Positions 46,487 to 55,286 of a stretch of 64,000 nucleotides of DNA are shown piece by piece. The stretch is from CAVWQV01 sp963757115 (GTDB lineage: Bacteria > Pseudomonadota > Alphaproteobacteria > Acetobacterales > Acetobacteraceae), in contig CAVWQV010000011.1 of the NCBI GenBank assembly GCA_963757115.1, forward strand, positions 118,821 to 182,820. Direction: 5' to 3'. Every line of letters starts with the position of its first letter. Position 1 is the stretch's first letter. Made by a program: the position numbers and the translations under genes. Under the pieces are notes generated by a model. The model ran no database searches, was not told the DNA's origin, and saw only the letters and a list, made by a program, of their open reading frames with translations.

Positions 46487-47646
46487 ATGCGAGCAAGGAA
46501 CGCGCTTCTAGCGGCCACGATGTTGGCCGCGCCGCTTGCGGCGAAGGCGCAGCCGGTGGACGGCCTCTATATCGGAGGGGCTGGCGGGCTGAACTTCCGG
46601 AGCGATCAGAACGTAAAGGGTGTTGAAATCCTGCAGGGTCCGGGTGCGGGAGCCGTGTTTGGATCCGGCGTCGGGGGCGTTCCTCTCGGCGTTAACAGCG
46701 GTCTGAAGAAGTCCTACGACGTCGGTTGGGTCGGCCTCATCAATCTTGGCTGGGGCTTCGGCAACGGGCTGCGGGTCGAAATCGAAGGGAGCGGTCGCGA
46801 GAACCGGCTTCGCCGCGAGACCGGGACCCCCTTCCCCACGGCGTCCGGCGGCAACGAACTCACCTACGCCGGAATGGCGAACGTGTTCTATGACTTCGAT
46901 CCAAGCTTCCTGACTGGCAATCCGTGGCCGGTTCAACCGTATAGTCGGCGTTGGTGTCGGCTACGCGCAAACTAACTACCTGGCCCTGCACAATTACGGA
47001 ACGAACTTCCCGTATTTCAATAAATCGAACGGCACGGACGGGGAGTTCGCCTATCAGGCCATGTTGGGTGTGGCCTATCCGATCAAGTCGGTCCCGGGGC
47101 TCGCTGTGACGACGGAGTTCCGCTACTTCGGGGTGCTCAGCGGCCCGACGTATCATGGCGCTATCGATAGCGGGTTCCGCCGGGCGCAGCTACATCCAAA
47201 CCGCGCAGGGTAGCCAGAATAACTACGACTTGCTGGTTGGCTTGCGCTACGCGTTCAACGCGGCTGCCCCGCCGCCGCCCGCTCCAGCGCCGGTGGCCGC
47301 CCCGGCACCTGCGCCGTCGCGCTCCTATCTCGTGTTCTTCGATTGGGACCGCTACAACCTGACCGACCGCGCACGCCAGATCATCCGGGAAGCGGCGGAG
47401 AATTCCACTCGAGTGCAGTACACCCGCCTCGAGGTGAACGGCTACACGGATACATCGGGCACCCCGGCGTACAACCAGCGGCTCTCCGTCCGGCGAGCCG
47501 AGAGTGTCGCCGCCGAACTCGTCAAGGACGGCGTTCCCCGGAACTCTATTGCTATCCAGGGCTTCGGCGAGACGCACCTGCTCGTGCAGACGGGCCCCGG
47601 CGTGCGCGAGCCGCAGAACCGGCGCGTGGAGATCATCATCCGCTAA
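46487..47646 (+). CDS. OmpA-family outer-membrane protein (first of a tandem pair; two frameshifts)
   Basis: ATG at 46487 follows GAGGAG at 9 bases. It has signal peptide RNALLAATMLAAPLAAKAQP, then a beta-barrel with DGLYIGGAGGLNFRSDQN and INLGWGFGNGLRVEIEGSGR. The frame changes near 46935 (to GVGVGYAQTNYLALHNYGTN) and near 47165 (to RSYIQTAQGSQNNYDLLVGL). The barrel ends YAFNAA, an Ala/Pro linker follows, and the C-terminal OmpA peptidoglycan-binding domain reads VNGYTDTSGTPAYNQRLSVR, IQGFGETHLLV and REPQNRRVEIIIR. It links the outer membrane to the cell wall. A terminator follows. The second copy starts 197 bases downstream. Confidence 0.85.
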
Positions 47647-47676
47647 GCGACAGCGGCTCATTTGGATACGGAACGG

Positions 47677-47704
47677 GCGGGGCGTCGCGAGGCGCCCCGC
47701 TTTT
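47677..47704 (+). terminator. Rho-independent terminator after the first OmpA gene
   Basis: GCGGGGCG (47677-47684) pairs perfectly with CGCCCCGC (47693-47700) and is followed by TTTT. It lies about 30 bases after the stop codon of the first OmpA gene and separates it from the second. Confidence 0.78.
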
Positions 47705-47842
47705 CGTTACGAAGTAGGATCTCCGTTGTTGTAGAACAGTTACAGCTCGGGATATCAGTTCGAGTCGGTATGACGTAGCGGTGAACCCGTGCTAGCGAAC
47801 GAATCTTGTGCCGCCCGGCGGCGCGGGATGAAGGAAGGACGA

Positions 47843-48930
47843 ATGCGGTTCCGTGTCGCTTTGCTCGCGGCGAGTCTGCTGGCCAGCCCGGTCGCCGCTC
47901 ACGCCCAGCCGTTCGAAGGTCTCTATATCGGTGCCGGGGGCGGTTACAATTTCCTCGGACCGTTCGCTGCGCGCTCTTCGCCGGCGTTAGACACGGGCAA
48001 GCTCAAGTTCAGTGATTCGAATGGCTTCACTGGCGCCGGCAGCGTGGGCTACGGCTTCGGCAACGGGGTGCGGATTGAGCTCGAGGGCGACTATCGCCAA
48101 AACTCGCCGCGCCAGGTTAGCGGCACCGCGTTCCCGACATCGCTCAGTGGCGACCTGCGCTGGTACGGCGTCATGGCCAACGCGCTGTTCGACCTCGATA
48201 TCGGCTTCCCATGGCTTTACCCGTACATCGGCATCGGCGCTGGATATGCGTGGACCAACCTCGACAACATCGCCGCGACCGGCAGCAACTTTCCCTTCGG
48301 CCTTCGGGCAAACGACACCGAAGGAAACTTCGCGTATCAGGTTATCGCCGGGCTGTCCTTTCCGGTCCCGGACGTGCCCGGACTGTCGCTAACCACCGAA
48401 TACCGGTTCTTCGAAACGATCGGCCCGACGGGATTCTCGGCGAGCGTGTGCAAGGCAGGCCGCCGACGGCAAGCTCAGGAAATTTCGACCTGCGCAATCA
48501 ATACAACCAGTCGGTCCTTCTCGGCATTCGCTACGCCTTCAACGTCGCCCCGCCGCCGGTGCCGGCGGCAGCGCCGGCAGCGGCCCCGGCACCCACGCCC
48601 ACCCGCTCCTACCTCGTGTTCTTCGACTGGGACCGGGCCGACCTGACCGATCGCGCCCGCCAGATCGTGCGGCAAGCGGCGGAGAATTCGACGCGGGTGC
48701 AGTACACGCGGATCGAGGTGAACGGCTATACGGACACGTCCGGCACCCCCGAGTATAACCAGCGCCTATCGGTCCGGCGAGCGCAGGCGATTTCTGCCGA
48801 GCTGATCCGGGACGGCGTACCGCGCGAGGCCATCGCCGTTCAGGGTTTTGGGGAAACCCACCTCCTGGTTCCGACCAAGGCCGGCGTCCGCGAGCCGCAG
48901 AACCGGCGCGTGGAGATCATCCTCCGCTGA
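47843..48930 (+). CDS. OmpA-family outer-membrane protein (second of a tandem pair; one frameshift)
   Basis: ATG at 47843 follows AAGGAAGGA closely. Signal peptide RVALLAASLLASPVAAHAQP, barrel strands FEGLYIGAGGGYNFLGPF, VGYGFGNGVRIELEGDYRQN and YPYIGIGAGYAWTNLDN. The frame shifts near 48455; the next frame has FDLRNQYNQSVLLGIRYAFN, a Pro/Ala linker, and the C-terminal domain VNGYTDTSGTPEYNQRLSVR, VQGFGETHLLV, REPQNRRVEIILR. About 361 residues when repaired. Its C-terminal domain is nearly the same as in the first copy and the barrels are related, so this is a gene duplication. Confidence 0.86.
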
Positions 48931-49006
48931 GCCGCCGCGCCGGATCAGCGACTTTCAAAAGGGACGCCTGGCGGAGTAACAGAGCCCGCCACCCGGAGCC
49001 CGCCGA

Positions 49007-50431
49007 ATGTCCGAGCACACCGTCGTCCCCGTCATCCTGTCCGGCGGATCCGGCAGCCGTCTTTGGCCGGTCTCGCGCGAAAGCTTCCCCAAGCAGCTTT
49101 GGCCGCTGATCTCCAGCCGGTCACTGATCCAGGAAACGGCACTTCGGGCGCAGGGCCCGAGCTTCGCTCCGCCGGTGATCGTGTGCAACCAGGAGCACCG
49201 CTTCCTGATTGCGGAGCAGCTCCGCGCGGCCGGCATCGAGACGCCGCGCATCGTGCTCGAGCCCGTGGGGCGCAACAGTGCGCCGGCCGTTGCGGCGGCG
49301 GCGCTGCTGATATCGGAGACCGATCCCAACGCCGTGCTTTGGATGATGGCCGCCAACTCTGCCATCGCCGATGTCGACGCGCTGCATCGCCTGCTCGGGC
49401 AGGCCGTGGAGGGAGCGGTGCAGGGGCGGATCGTCACCTTCGGGATGCAGCCCCATACCGCCGAGACCGGGTACGGCTACATCGAGGTGGGCGACCCGCT
49501 GCCCGACCTGCCCGGCATCCACGCGCTGGCGCGTTTCGTCGAGAAACCAGATGCGCCCACCGCGGCGAAGCTCGCCGCCTCGGGACGGCACCTGTGGAAC
49601 TCGGGCATGTTCGTGTTCACCGCGCGCACCTTGCTTGAGGAGCTCGACACCTACGCTCCAGACGTGCTGGAGGCGGTGCGCCGCGCCGTCGAGGATCGCA
49701 CCCAGGATCTCGACTTCATCCGGCTCGCGCCCGAGCCGTTCATCGCCGGCCCGAATATCAGCCTGGATTACGCCGTGGCCGAACGAACCCGGCGCGCCGC
49801 GGTCATCCCGGCCGACCTCGGCTGGTCGGATGTTGGCAGCTGGGGCGCGCTCTGGGAGCTGGGCGAGAAGGATGCGGGCGGCAACGTGCCGTCGGGCGAT
49901 GTGCTGCTGGAGGCCGCCACGGATTGCTACGTCCGCAGCGACGGAATGCTGACCGCCGTAGTCGGGTTGTCGGACGCGGTGGTGGTGGTGACCAAGGACG
50001 CCGTGCTGGCCATGCACCGCGACCATGCGCAGAACGTGAAGAGCGTGGTGGACCGCCTCAAGCCGGCTGGCCGGCACGAAGCGGTGTCGCATAACCGGGT
50101 TTACCGGCCTTGGGGCTTCTACGAGAGCCTGATCGAGGGCGACCGCTTCCAGGTCAAACGCATCATGGTCACGCCGGGCCACAAGCTCTCATTGCAAAAG
50201 CATTTCCACCGCGCCGAGCACTGGGTCGTGGTCAACGGCAGCGCCCTTGTAACATGCGACGACCGCGAGGTTCTGGTACGCGAGAACGAGAGCATCTATC
50301 TCCCGCTCGGCTCGGTGCACCGGCTCGAGAACCCGGGCCGGATCCCGCTCACCTTGATCGAGGTGCAGTCCGGCGCGTATCTCGGCGAGGACGACATCGT
50401 GCGTCTGCAAGACACGTACGGGCGCTCCTGA
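49007..50431 (+). CDS. manC: mannose-1-phosphate guanylyltransferase / mannose-6-phosphate isomerase
   Basis: An intact 474-residue bifunctional enzyme. The pyrophosphorylase motif GGSGSRLWPVSRESFPKQ lies near residue 13, with LEPVGRNSAPAVAAAALLI, FVEKPD and WNSGMFVFTA following. The C-terminal type II isomerase cupin carries YRPWGFYESLIEGDRFQVKR, LSLQKHFHRAEHWVVVNGSA and IPLGSVHRLENPG in family form (LPLGSVHRLENPG here). It makes GDP-mannose in the cytoplasm. CGGAG precedes the ATG. It is followed by gmd and rmd, which use its product. Confidence 0.93.
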   Translation: MSEHTVVPVILSGGSGSRLWPVSRESFPKQLWPLISSRSLIQETALRAQGPSFAPPVIVCNQEHRFLIAEQLRAAGIETPRIVLEPVGRNSAPAVAAAALLISETDPNAVLWMMAANSAIADVDALHRLLGQAVEGAVQGRIVTFGMQPHTAETGYGYIEVGDPLPDLPGIHALARFVEKPDAPTAAKLAASGRHLWNSGMFVFTARTLLEELDTYAPDVLEAVRRAVEDRTQDLDFIRLAPEPFIAGPNISLDYAVAERTRRAAVIPADLGWSDVGSWGALWELGEKDAGGNVPSGDVLLEAATDCYVRSDGMLTAVVGLSDAVVVVTKDAVLAMHRDHAQNVKSVVDRLKPAGRHEAVSHNRVYRPWGFYESLIEGDRFQVKRIMVTPGHKLSLQKHFHRAEHWVVVNGSALVTCDDREVLVRENESIYLPLGSVHRLENPGRIPLTLIEVQSGAYLGEDDIVRLQDTYGRS

Positions 50432-50490
50432 TCGCCTCAATGGCCGACACGGCCGTTGTAGAGCCCGCATTGATCCGCTAACGCAGTTTC

Positions 50491-51474
50491 ATGCCTACCG
50501 CACTCATCACCGGGATAACCGGCCAGGACGGCGCCTATCTTGCTCGGCTGCTGCTTGGCAAAGGCTACGAGGTGGTCGGGCTGATGCGTCGTTCGGCCTC
50601 GTCCGACGTGATCGGCGAGCGGCTGCGCTGGCTTGGCGTGCTCGACCGCGTGCGGCTGGTGGACGGCAACCTGACCGACCTCTCCAGCCTGCTTCGCGTG
50701 GTTGCAACGCATCAGCCCGATGAAGTCTACAACCTCGCGGCGCAGAGCTTCGTCGCGGCATCATGGCAGCAGCCGCTGCTGACCGGCGGGGTCACCGGCC
50801 TCGGTGCGGCTAACATGCTGGAAGCCGTGCGGATGATCCGGCCCCAGGCCCGCTTCTATCAGGCTTCCTCCTCGGAAATGTTCGGCCGCGTGCAGGCGAC
50901 CCCGCAGGACGAGCGCACGCCGTTCTACCCGCGCAGCCCCTACGCCATTGCCAAGCTGTACGCACATTGGATGACGGTGAACTATCGGGAGAGCTTCGGG
51001 CTGCACGCCTCCTCCGGTATCCTGTTCAATCACGAGAGCCCGCTGCGGGGGATCGAGTTCGTGACCCGCAAGGTCACCGACGGCGTGGCGCGCATCAAGC
51101 TCGGCCTCGCGCGCGAGCTCCCCCTCGGCAACCTCGACGCCAAGCGCGATTGGGGTCACGCCCAGGACTATGTGGGTGCTATGTGGTTGATGCTGCAGCA
51201 AACGCAACCGGCGGACTACGTGATCGCGACCGGGCGGAGCGTGTCGATCCGCGACATGGTCGCAATCGCCTTCGCGTGCGCCGGGCTCGATTGGCAGGAG
51301 TATGTCACCGTCCAGCCCGAGCTGATGCGGCCGGCGGAGGTCGAGCTGCTGCAAGGCGACGCGTCGAAGGCCCGGCAGGTGTTCGGCTGGTCGCCAACGA
51401 TCAGCTTGGAGGCGCTGCTGGCGGAGATGGTGGAGGCGGACCTCGCGCGCCACCGTGCCCGCCGCGCGAGCTGA
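50491..51474 (+). CDS. gmd: GDP-mannose 4,6-dehydratase
   Basis: An intact 327-residue short-chain dehydrogenase-type protein. The N-terminal NAD(P) motif is TALITGITGQDGAYLARLLL. DEVYNLAAQSFVAASWQQPL and FYQASSSEMFGRVQATPQDE follow, then the catalytic YPRSPYAIAKLYAHWMTVNY (Tyr-x3-Lys), GILFNHESPLRGIEFVTRKV and LGNLDAKRDWGHAQDYVGAM. It converts GDP-mannose to GDP-4-dehydro-6-deoxymannose. The weak ribosome-binding site and 59-base gap suggest expression with manC. The next gene begins 9 bases after its stop. Confidence 0.94.
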   Translation: MPTALITGITGQDGAYLARLLLGKGYEVVGLMRRSASSDVIGERLRWLGVLDRVRLVDGNLTDLSSLLRVVATHQPDEVYNLAAQSFVAASWQQPLLTGGVTGLGAANMLEAVRMIRPQARFYQASSSEMFGRVQATPQDERTPFYPRSPYAIAKLYAHWMTVNYRESFGLHASSGILFNHESPLRGIEFVTRKVTDGVARIKLGLARELPLGNLDAKRDWGHAQDYVGAMWLMLQQTQPADYVIATGRSVSIRDMVAIAFACAGLDWQEYVTVQPELMRPAEVELLQGDASKARQVFGWSPTISLEALLAEMVEADLARHRARRAS

Positions 51475-51483
51475 CCGTCCGAG

Positions 51484-52447
51484 ATGGCTCCCGCGCGCAT
51501 CCTGGTGACGGGTGCAGGCGGCTTCGTCGGTCGCCATCTCGCGCGCACGCTTCGCGAGGCGTTTCCCGAGGCTGAGATCGTCGGCACCTGCCTGAGCGAC
51601 CCTGCCGTCTCCGGGCTGCAAAGCCTGGACGTCTTGGACCAGGCTCAGACCGAAGCCCTGGTCCGTGCGTTCCAGCCTCACGCCTGCATCCATCTCGCGG
51701 CCGTGGCCAGCGTCGGAGGGGTGAGAAGCAATCCTGACCACGCCTGGAGAGTGAACCTCCTCGGCACCGTGGGACTGGCGCGCGCCGTTCTCCACTACGC
51801 GCCCGAGTGCCGGTTTGTGTTTGCCTCCAGCGCGGAACTCTACGGACGGTCCTTCCGGTCCGGCGAACCGCTCGACGAGGATGCGTTACCGAACCCGATT
51901 AATCCGTACGCCGCGACCAAGGCGGCCGCCGACCTTGCCGTAGGCGCGCTCGCCGCCGACGGCTTGCAGGCCGTGCGCCTCCGGCCTTTCAACCACACGG
52001 GCCCCGGCCAATCCGACGACTATGTTGTGGCGGCCTTCGCTCGGCAGATCGCCCGGATCGAGGCGGGACAGCAACCTCCGGTGCTGAGGGTCGGCGCGCT
52101 GGACCCACGGCGCGACTTCCTCGATGTCCGGGACGTGTGCGAGGCCTATGCCGCCTGCCTTCGTGCCCCGTCGCTCGAGCCGGGCATCGTCTATCAATGT
52201 TGCGTCCGGCGTCGCAAGGCGCGTGGGCGACGTGCTTGACGCGCTCTGCCGCCTGGCCGGTGTGGAGGCGAAAATCGAGACGGGTGCAGCGTTGCTGCGG
52301 CCGTCCGAGATCCCGTCCGCCAGCGGGAACGCCGGGCGAGCGCGCGCGATCCTTGGCTGGCATCCGCGAGTCTCGTGGGAGACGACGTTGCGGGACGTGC
52401 TGGATGACTGGCGCGCGCGGGTGGGCGATCAATCCCCGCCGTCGTAG
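51484..52447 (+). CDS. rmd: GDP-4-dehydro-6-deoxymannose reductase-like NAD-dependent epimerase (one frameshift)
   Basis: About 320 residues when repaired. The N-terminal motif is ARILVTGAGGFVGRHLARTL, then HACIHLAAVASVGGVRSNPD, FVFASSAELYGRS with the catalytic Ser, PINPYAATKAAADLAVGALA with Tyr-x3-Lys, RLRPFNHTGPGQSDDYVVAA and DPRRDFLDVRDVCEAYAACL. Near 52195 the frame changes; NVASGVARRVGDVLDAL and GRARAILGWHPRVSWETTLR complete the protein. With the two genes before it, it would give GDP-D-rhamnose (or talose) for surface polysaccharide. The sugar outcome is inferred from the neighbours. Confidence 0.84.
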
Positions 52448-52462
52448 ACTGAGGAGTATTCC

Positions 52463-52696
52463 ATGACCGAGCTTGCTCCCCGTTGCCTGTCTTCCTTGCG
52501 CCGCGTCGGCGCCGCGACCGCGCTCGGCGCCCTACTGACCGGCTGTGTCGGCCAGCCCACGGTGACGCAGCCAACGGGCTACGGCGCGACCTGCTATGCG
52601 GGCGCCTATGTCTGCCAGTTGCCCCAGCAGGCGCCGTCGGGCGCGCAATGCACCTGTCCCGGGCTCGGCGCGCCGTCCTTCGGCAGGGTACGCTGA
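52463..52696 (+). CDS. small lipoprotein
   Basis: 77 residues. GAGGAG is 7 bases before the ATG. The signal RVGAATALGALLTGCVGQPT has a clear lipobox (LTGC). The mature part is Cys-rich (five more Cys: CYAGAYVCQLP and CTCPG) and Gln/Pro/Gly-rich, so disulfides in the periplasm are likely. No family recognised. It precedes the HTH-shikimate kinase gene. Confidence 0.62.
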   Translation: MTELAPRCLSSLRRVGAATALGALLTGCVGQPTVTQPTGYGATCYAGAYVCQLPQQAPSGAQCTCPGLGAPSFGRVR

Positions 52697-52746
52697 GCGG
52701 GCGCCCGACGCCCCACGCGCTCACCGCAGCGCGGGTCAGCCCCAGC

Positions 52747-53611
52747 GTGGCCGACCCGGCCGCGCAACGGCGAGCCGGACGGGGGCGAGGACCAGGATTT
52801 CCTTCAGCGGGTCGGGGACCGGCTGCGCGTCGCTCGGACGCAGCGGGGGATGTCGCGCCGACTGCTCGCAGCGCGATCCGGGCTTTCCGAGCGCTACATC
52901 GCGCAGATGGAGGCCGGGCGCGGCAACGTCTCCATCCTCCTGCTTCGCGCGCTTTGTCGGGCGCTCAACCTGGTGCCCGCGTCCCTGCTCGACGATCGGC
53001 CCGAACCGCTCGACGGCCTGTTGCTTCGGTTGACCGTGGAACAACAGGCGGAAGCGCGGGCGCTGCTTGTCGAACGGTTCGGCACCGGGCCGGCGGCTCG
53101 CAAGCGCCGCATCGCGCTGATCGGCTTGAGGGGCGCGGGCAAGTCCACGCTCGGCCGGCTATTGGCCGAAGAACGGGGCGTGCCGTTCTTCGAACTCGAC
53201 GGCGAGGTCGAGCGCGAGGCGGGCATGAGCCTCGCGAAGTTGTTCGAGCAACACGGCCAACAGGGTTACCGGCGGCTGGAGCGAGCGGCACTGCGCCGCC
53301 TCGTGACCGAGCCCGAGGCGGTGATCGCCACCGGCGGCGGCATCGTCGCTGAACCCGGCACGTTCGACCTTTTGCTGAGCTACTGCCGCACGGTGTGGAT
53401 CAGGACGAGCCCCGAGGAACACATGCGCCGCGTCCTCGAACAGGGCGACCTGAGGCCGATGGAGGACAGCGCCCAAGCGATGCAGGATCTTCGCGCCATC
53501 CTGGCGAGCCGCGAGCCGCTCTACCGCCGGGCGGAACTGGTGCTCGACACTGCGGGCAAGCCGGTTGAGGAAAGCGTACGGGCGCTCACCGAGCTGGTCG
53601 AGACGCAATAA
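52747..53611 (+). CDS. helix-turn-helix / shikimate kinase-like fusion regulator (BoxR/BzdR type; N-terminus frameshifted)
   Basis: The XRE-type DNA-binding domain is DFLQRVGDRLRVARTQRGMS and RRLLAARSGLSERYIAQMEA. It is followed by an RLTVEQQAEARALLVERF linker and a shikimate kinase-like domain with Walker A IGLRGAGKSTLGRLLAEERG, FFELDGEVEREAGMSL and AVIATGGGIVAE. This is the architecture of BzdR/BoxR repressors that bind benzoyl-CoA in their kinase-like domain. No ATG precedes the HTH in its frame; GTG at 52747 would serve if the G5 tract near 52783 has a wrong length. An internal ATG at 52850 would cut the first helix off. No aromatic degradation genes lie next to it. Confidence 0.8.
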
Positions 53612-53662
53612 CTCCAAATGACTGCTGGCTCGCTGCAACCGTGGCGAGGCGCGCAGCCCACT

Positions 53663-54685
53663 TCAATGCGGTGGCGCATCGGCGTTTCGAACCGCCGCAG
53701 TGTTTTGCTGCGCCGCCTGAACAAGCTTTTCCAGCGTGGAGCGGGCTGGAGCGAAAAATGTCGTGCCGGTATGTGGCGTCGAGAAATCAAGCAGTCGGTC
53801 GTAAGCTCCCGGCGGGTCACCGATAAACATTCGTTGCAGCATCTTCTCGATCACCCAAAGATGTCGGGAATAGCCGATGAAGTAGGTCCCGAATTCCTGT
53901 TGTCCTGGTCGGCCGAAGGGCATGTTGTCGCGCAGGATGCCATGTTCGTTTCCATCGGCATCCACGATTGTGGCGAGCGACTTGTGCGATTTACGCGGAG
54001 CGTCGTCGTCATCGATCTCGACATTGTCTATCTTCGTTCGACCGATGATCTCCTCCTGAAGAGGCGTTGGAGTTCGCGCCCACGAGCTGAGATCGTGCAG
54101 ATACTTCTGAACGACGACATAGCTGCCTCCGACGAAGTCAGCATCTTCGTTGCCGACGAGCGCCGAGGCGGGCAGATCGAGGCCGGTCGGGTTCGCCGTG
54201 CCGTCGACGAAGCCGAGAAGGTCACGCGAGTCGAAATACCTGAAGCCTGAAACTTCGTCGACGACAGTCACGCCGTCGCCAAGGCTGTCGAGCAGAATGC
54301 GTTCAAACTCAAAGCACAGATCGGGACGTTCGGCCCTGATGTGAAAGAGGAGGTCGCCCGGCGTCGACGGCGCCGCATGGATCGTTCCCCTGATCGACGC
54401 AAATGGTCTTAGTTCCTGCGGGCGCATGTCTGAATGCAGACGATCCCAGAGATCGCGACCGATCCCGGCAATGCACGACAGTCGGGCGGAAAGATCGCGG
54501 AATCCAACGGTCTTGACGAGATCGTCAAGCCCACCGAGTACAGAGAAGATCTTCGCAAGAGCGGGCTGTTCGCTCGCGACGGTGACCACGAGAAACACGG
54601 CCGCTCGTGCAAGCGGAGCGTCGATGCTCTGCGCGTCGATCGGCACTCTGTCCCAGCTCTTCTCTGACATCCCCAAATTCCGCAT
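53663..54685 (-). CDS. DyP-type heme peroxidase
   Basis: An intact 340-residue frame. The distal GxxDG motif reads FDSRDLLGFVDGTANPTGLD with Asp161. The proximal heme His is probably His234 in PRKSHKSLATIVD, and ILRDNMPFG and GTYFIGYSRHLWVIEKMLQR follow. This is the YfeX/B-type group. It uses peroxide to oxidise dyes or phenols. The C-terminal tail lacks a recognisable encapsulin-targeting sequence and no encapsulin gene is nearby. Start may be ATG 54685 or ATG 54670. No signal peptide, so it is probably cytoplasmic. Confidence 0.9.
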   Translation of the reverse strand: MRNLGMSEKSWDRVPIDAQSIDAPLARAAVFLVVTVASEQPALAKIFSVLGGLDDLVKTVGFRDLSARLSCIAGIGRDLWDRLHSDMRPQELRPFASIRGTIHAAPSTPGDLLFHIRAERPDLCFEFERILLDSLGDGVTVVDEVSGFRYFDSRDLLGFVDGTANPTGLDLPASALVGNEDADFVGGSYVVVQKYLHDLSSWARTPTPLQEEIIGRTKIDNVEIDDDDAPRKSHKSLATIVDADGNEHGILRDNMPFGRPGQQEFGTYFIGYSRHLWVIEKMLQRMFIGDPPGAYDRLLDFSTPHTGTTFFAPARSTLEKLVQAAQQNTAAVRNADAPPH

Positions 54686-54797
54686 TTTCTAGCATCGGCT
54701 TCGGATCGGCACGACCGAAATCACGACCGAATGCCGTTTATACTGAGGGCCCCGTGAGAAGAAGCGGCCCAACCTCAGACTTAGCCGTTAGCTCGCG

Positions 54798-55247
54798 TCA
54801 GGTTTCCGCCATGCCCTTTGCCGCGAGTTCTTGGCGCGCCTCATCGGTCTTGCTGAGATCGAGGCCCATGCCTCGGAGGACATGCGGCGCCTTGGTGAAC
54901 TGGATGCGCTCGTAGTCGATCACTTCCACTCGGTTGCCCCAAGGATCGAGGAAGTCGAGGAATGGCCCGTCGACCATGGTCGCTCCCGCTGCTTCCGCCA
55001 AGGCACGGACCGCCGAGCGATCGTCCACCGCGACCCCGAAATGTCGATGTCCCTCCGGCTGGCGGACCGGGCCTTGCATCATAGCGATGAATTGGTCGCC
55101 GAGATCGATGAATGCCGCACCCTTGCTCTTGCCGCGCAAGGTGAAACGGAAGATGCGGCCATAGAAGGCAAGCGCTTCCTCGATGTCGCCGACTTCGAGA
55201 GCGATATGATTGATGCCGACCAGGGCCGGCCTGCGATCGTCAGCCAT
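54798..55247 (-). CDS. VOC (glyoxalase/bleomycin resistance) superfamily protein
   Basis: 149 residues from the ATG at 55247, which has GGGAG 6 bases upstream. Paired beta-alpha-beta modules are visible: GINHIALEVGDIEEALAFYG, GAAFIDLGDQFIAMMQG, GHRHFGVAVDDRSAVRALAE and FLDPWGNRVEVIDYERIQF. The His/Gln/His/Glu positions suggest a metal-binding site. The substrate is unknown. It lies 40 bases beyond the stop of the broken flavin reductase in the same direction, perhaps the same transcript. Confidence 0.85.
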   Translation of the reverse strand: MADDRRPALVGINHIALEVGDIEEALAFYGRIFRFTLRGKSKGAAFIDLGDQFIAMMQGPVRQPEGHRHFGVAVDDRSAVRALAEAAGATMVDGPFLDFLDPWGNRVEVIDYERIQFTKAPHVLRGMGLDLSKTDEARQELAAKGMAET

Positions 55248-55286
55248 CTCCGTCTCCCGTTCCACTCGTGTTGATATGCGGTCGGT

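Noticed and set aside
53663..54685. DyP peroxidase as encapsulin cargo
   Set aside because: No encapsulin shell gene is nearby and the C-terminal tail does not carry a recognisable targeting sequence.
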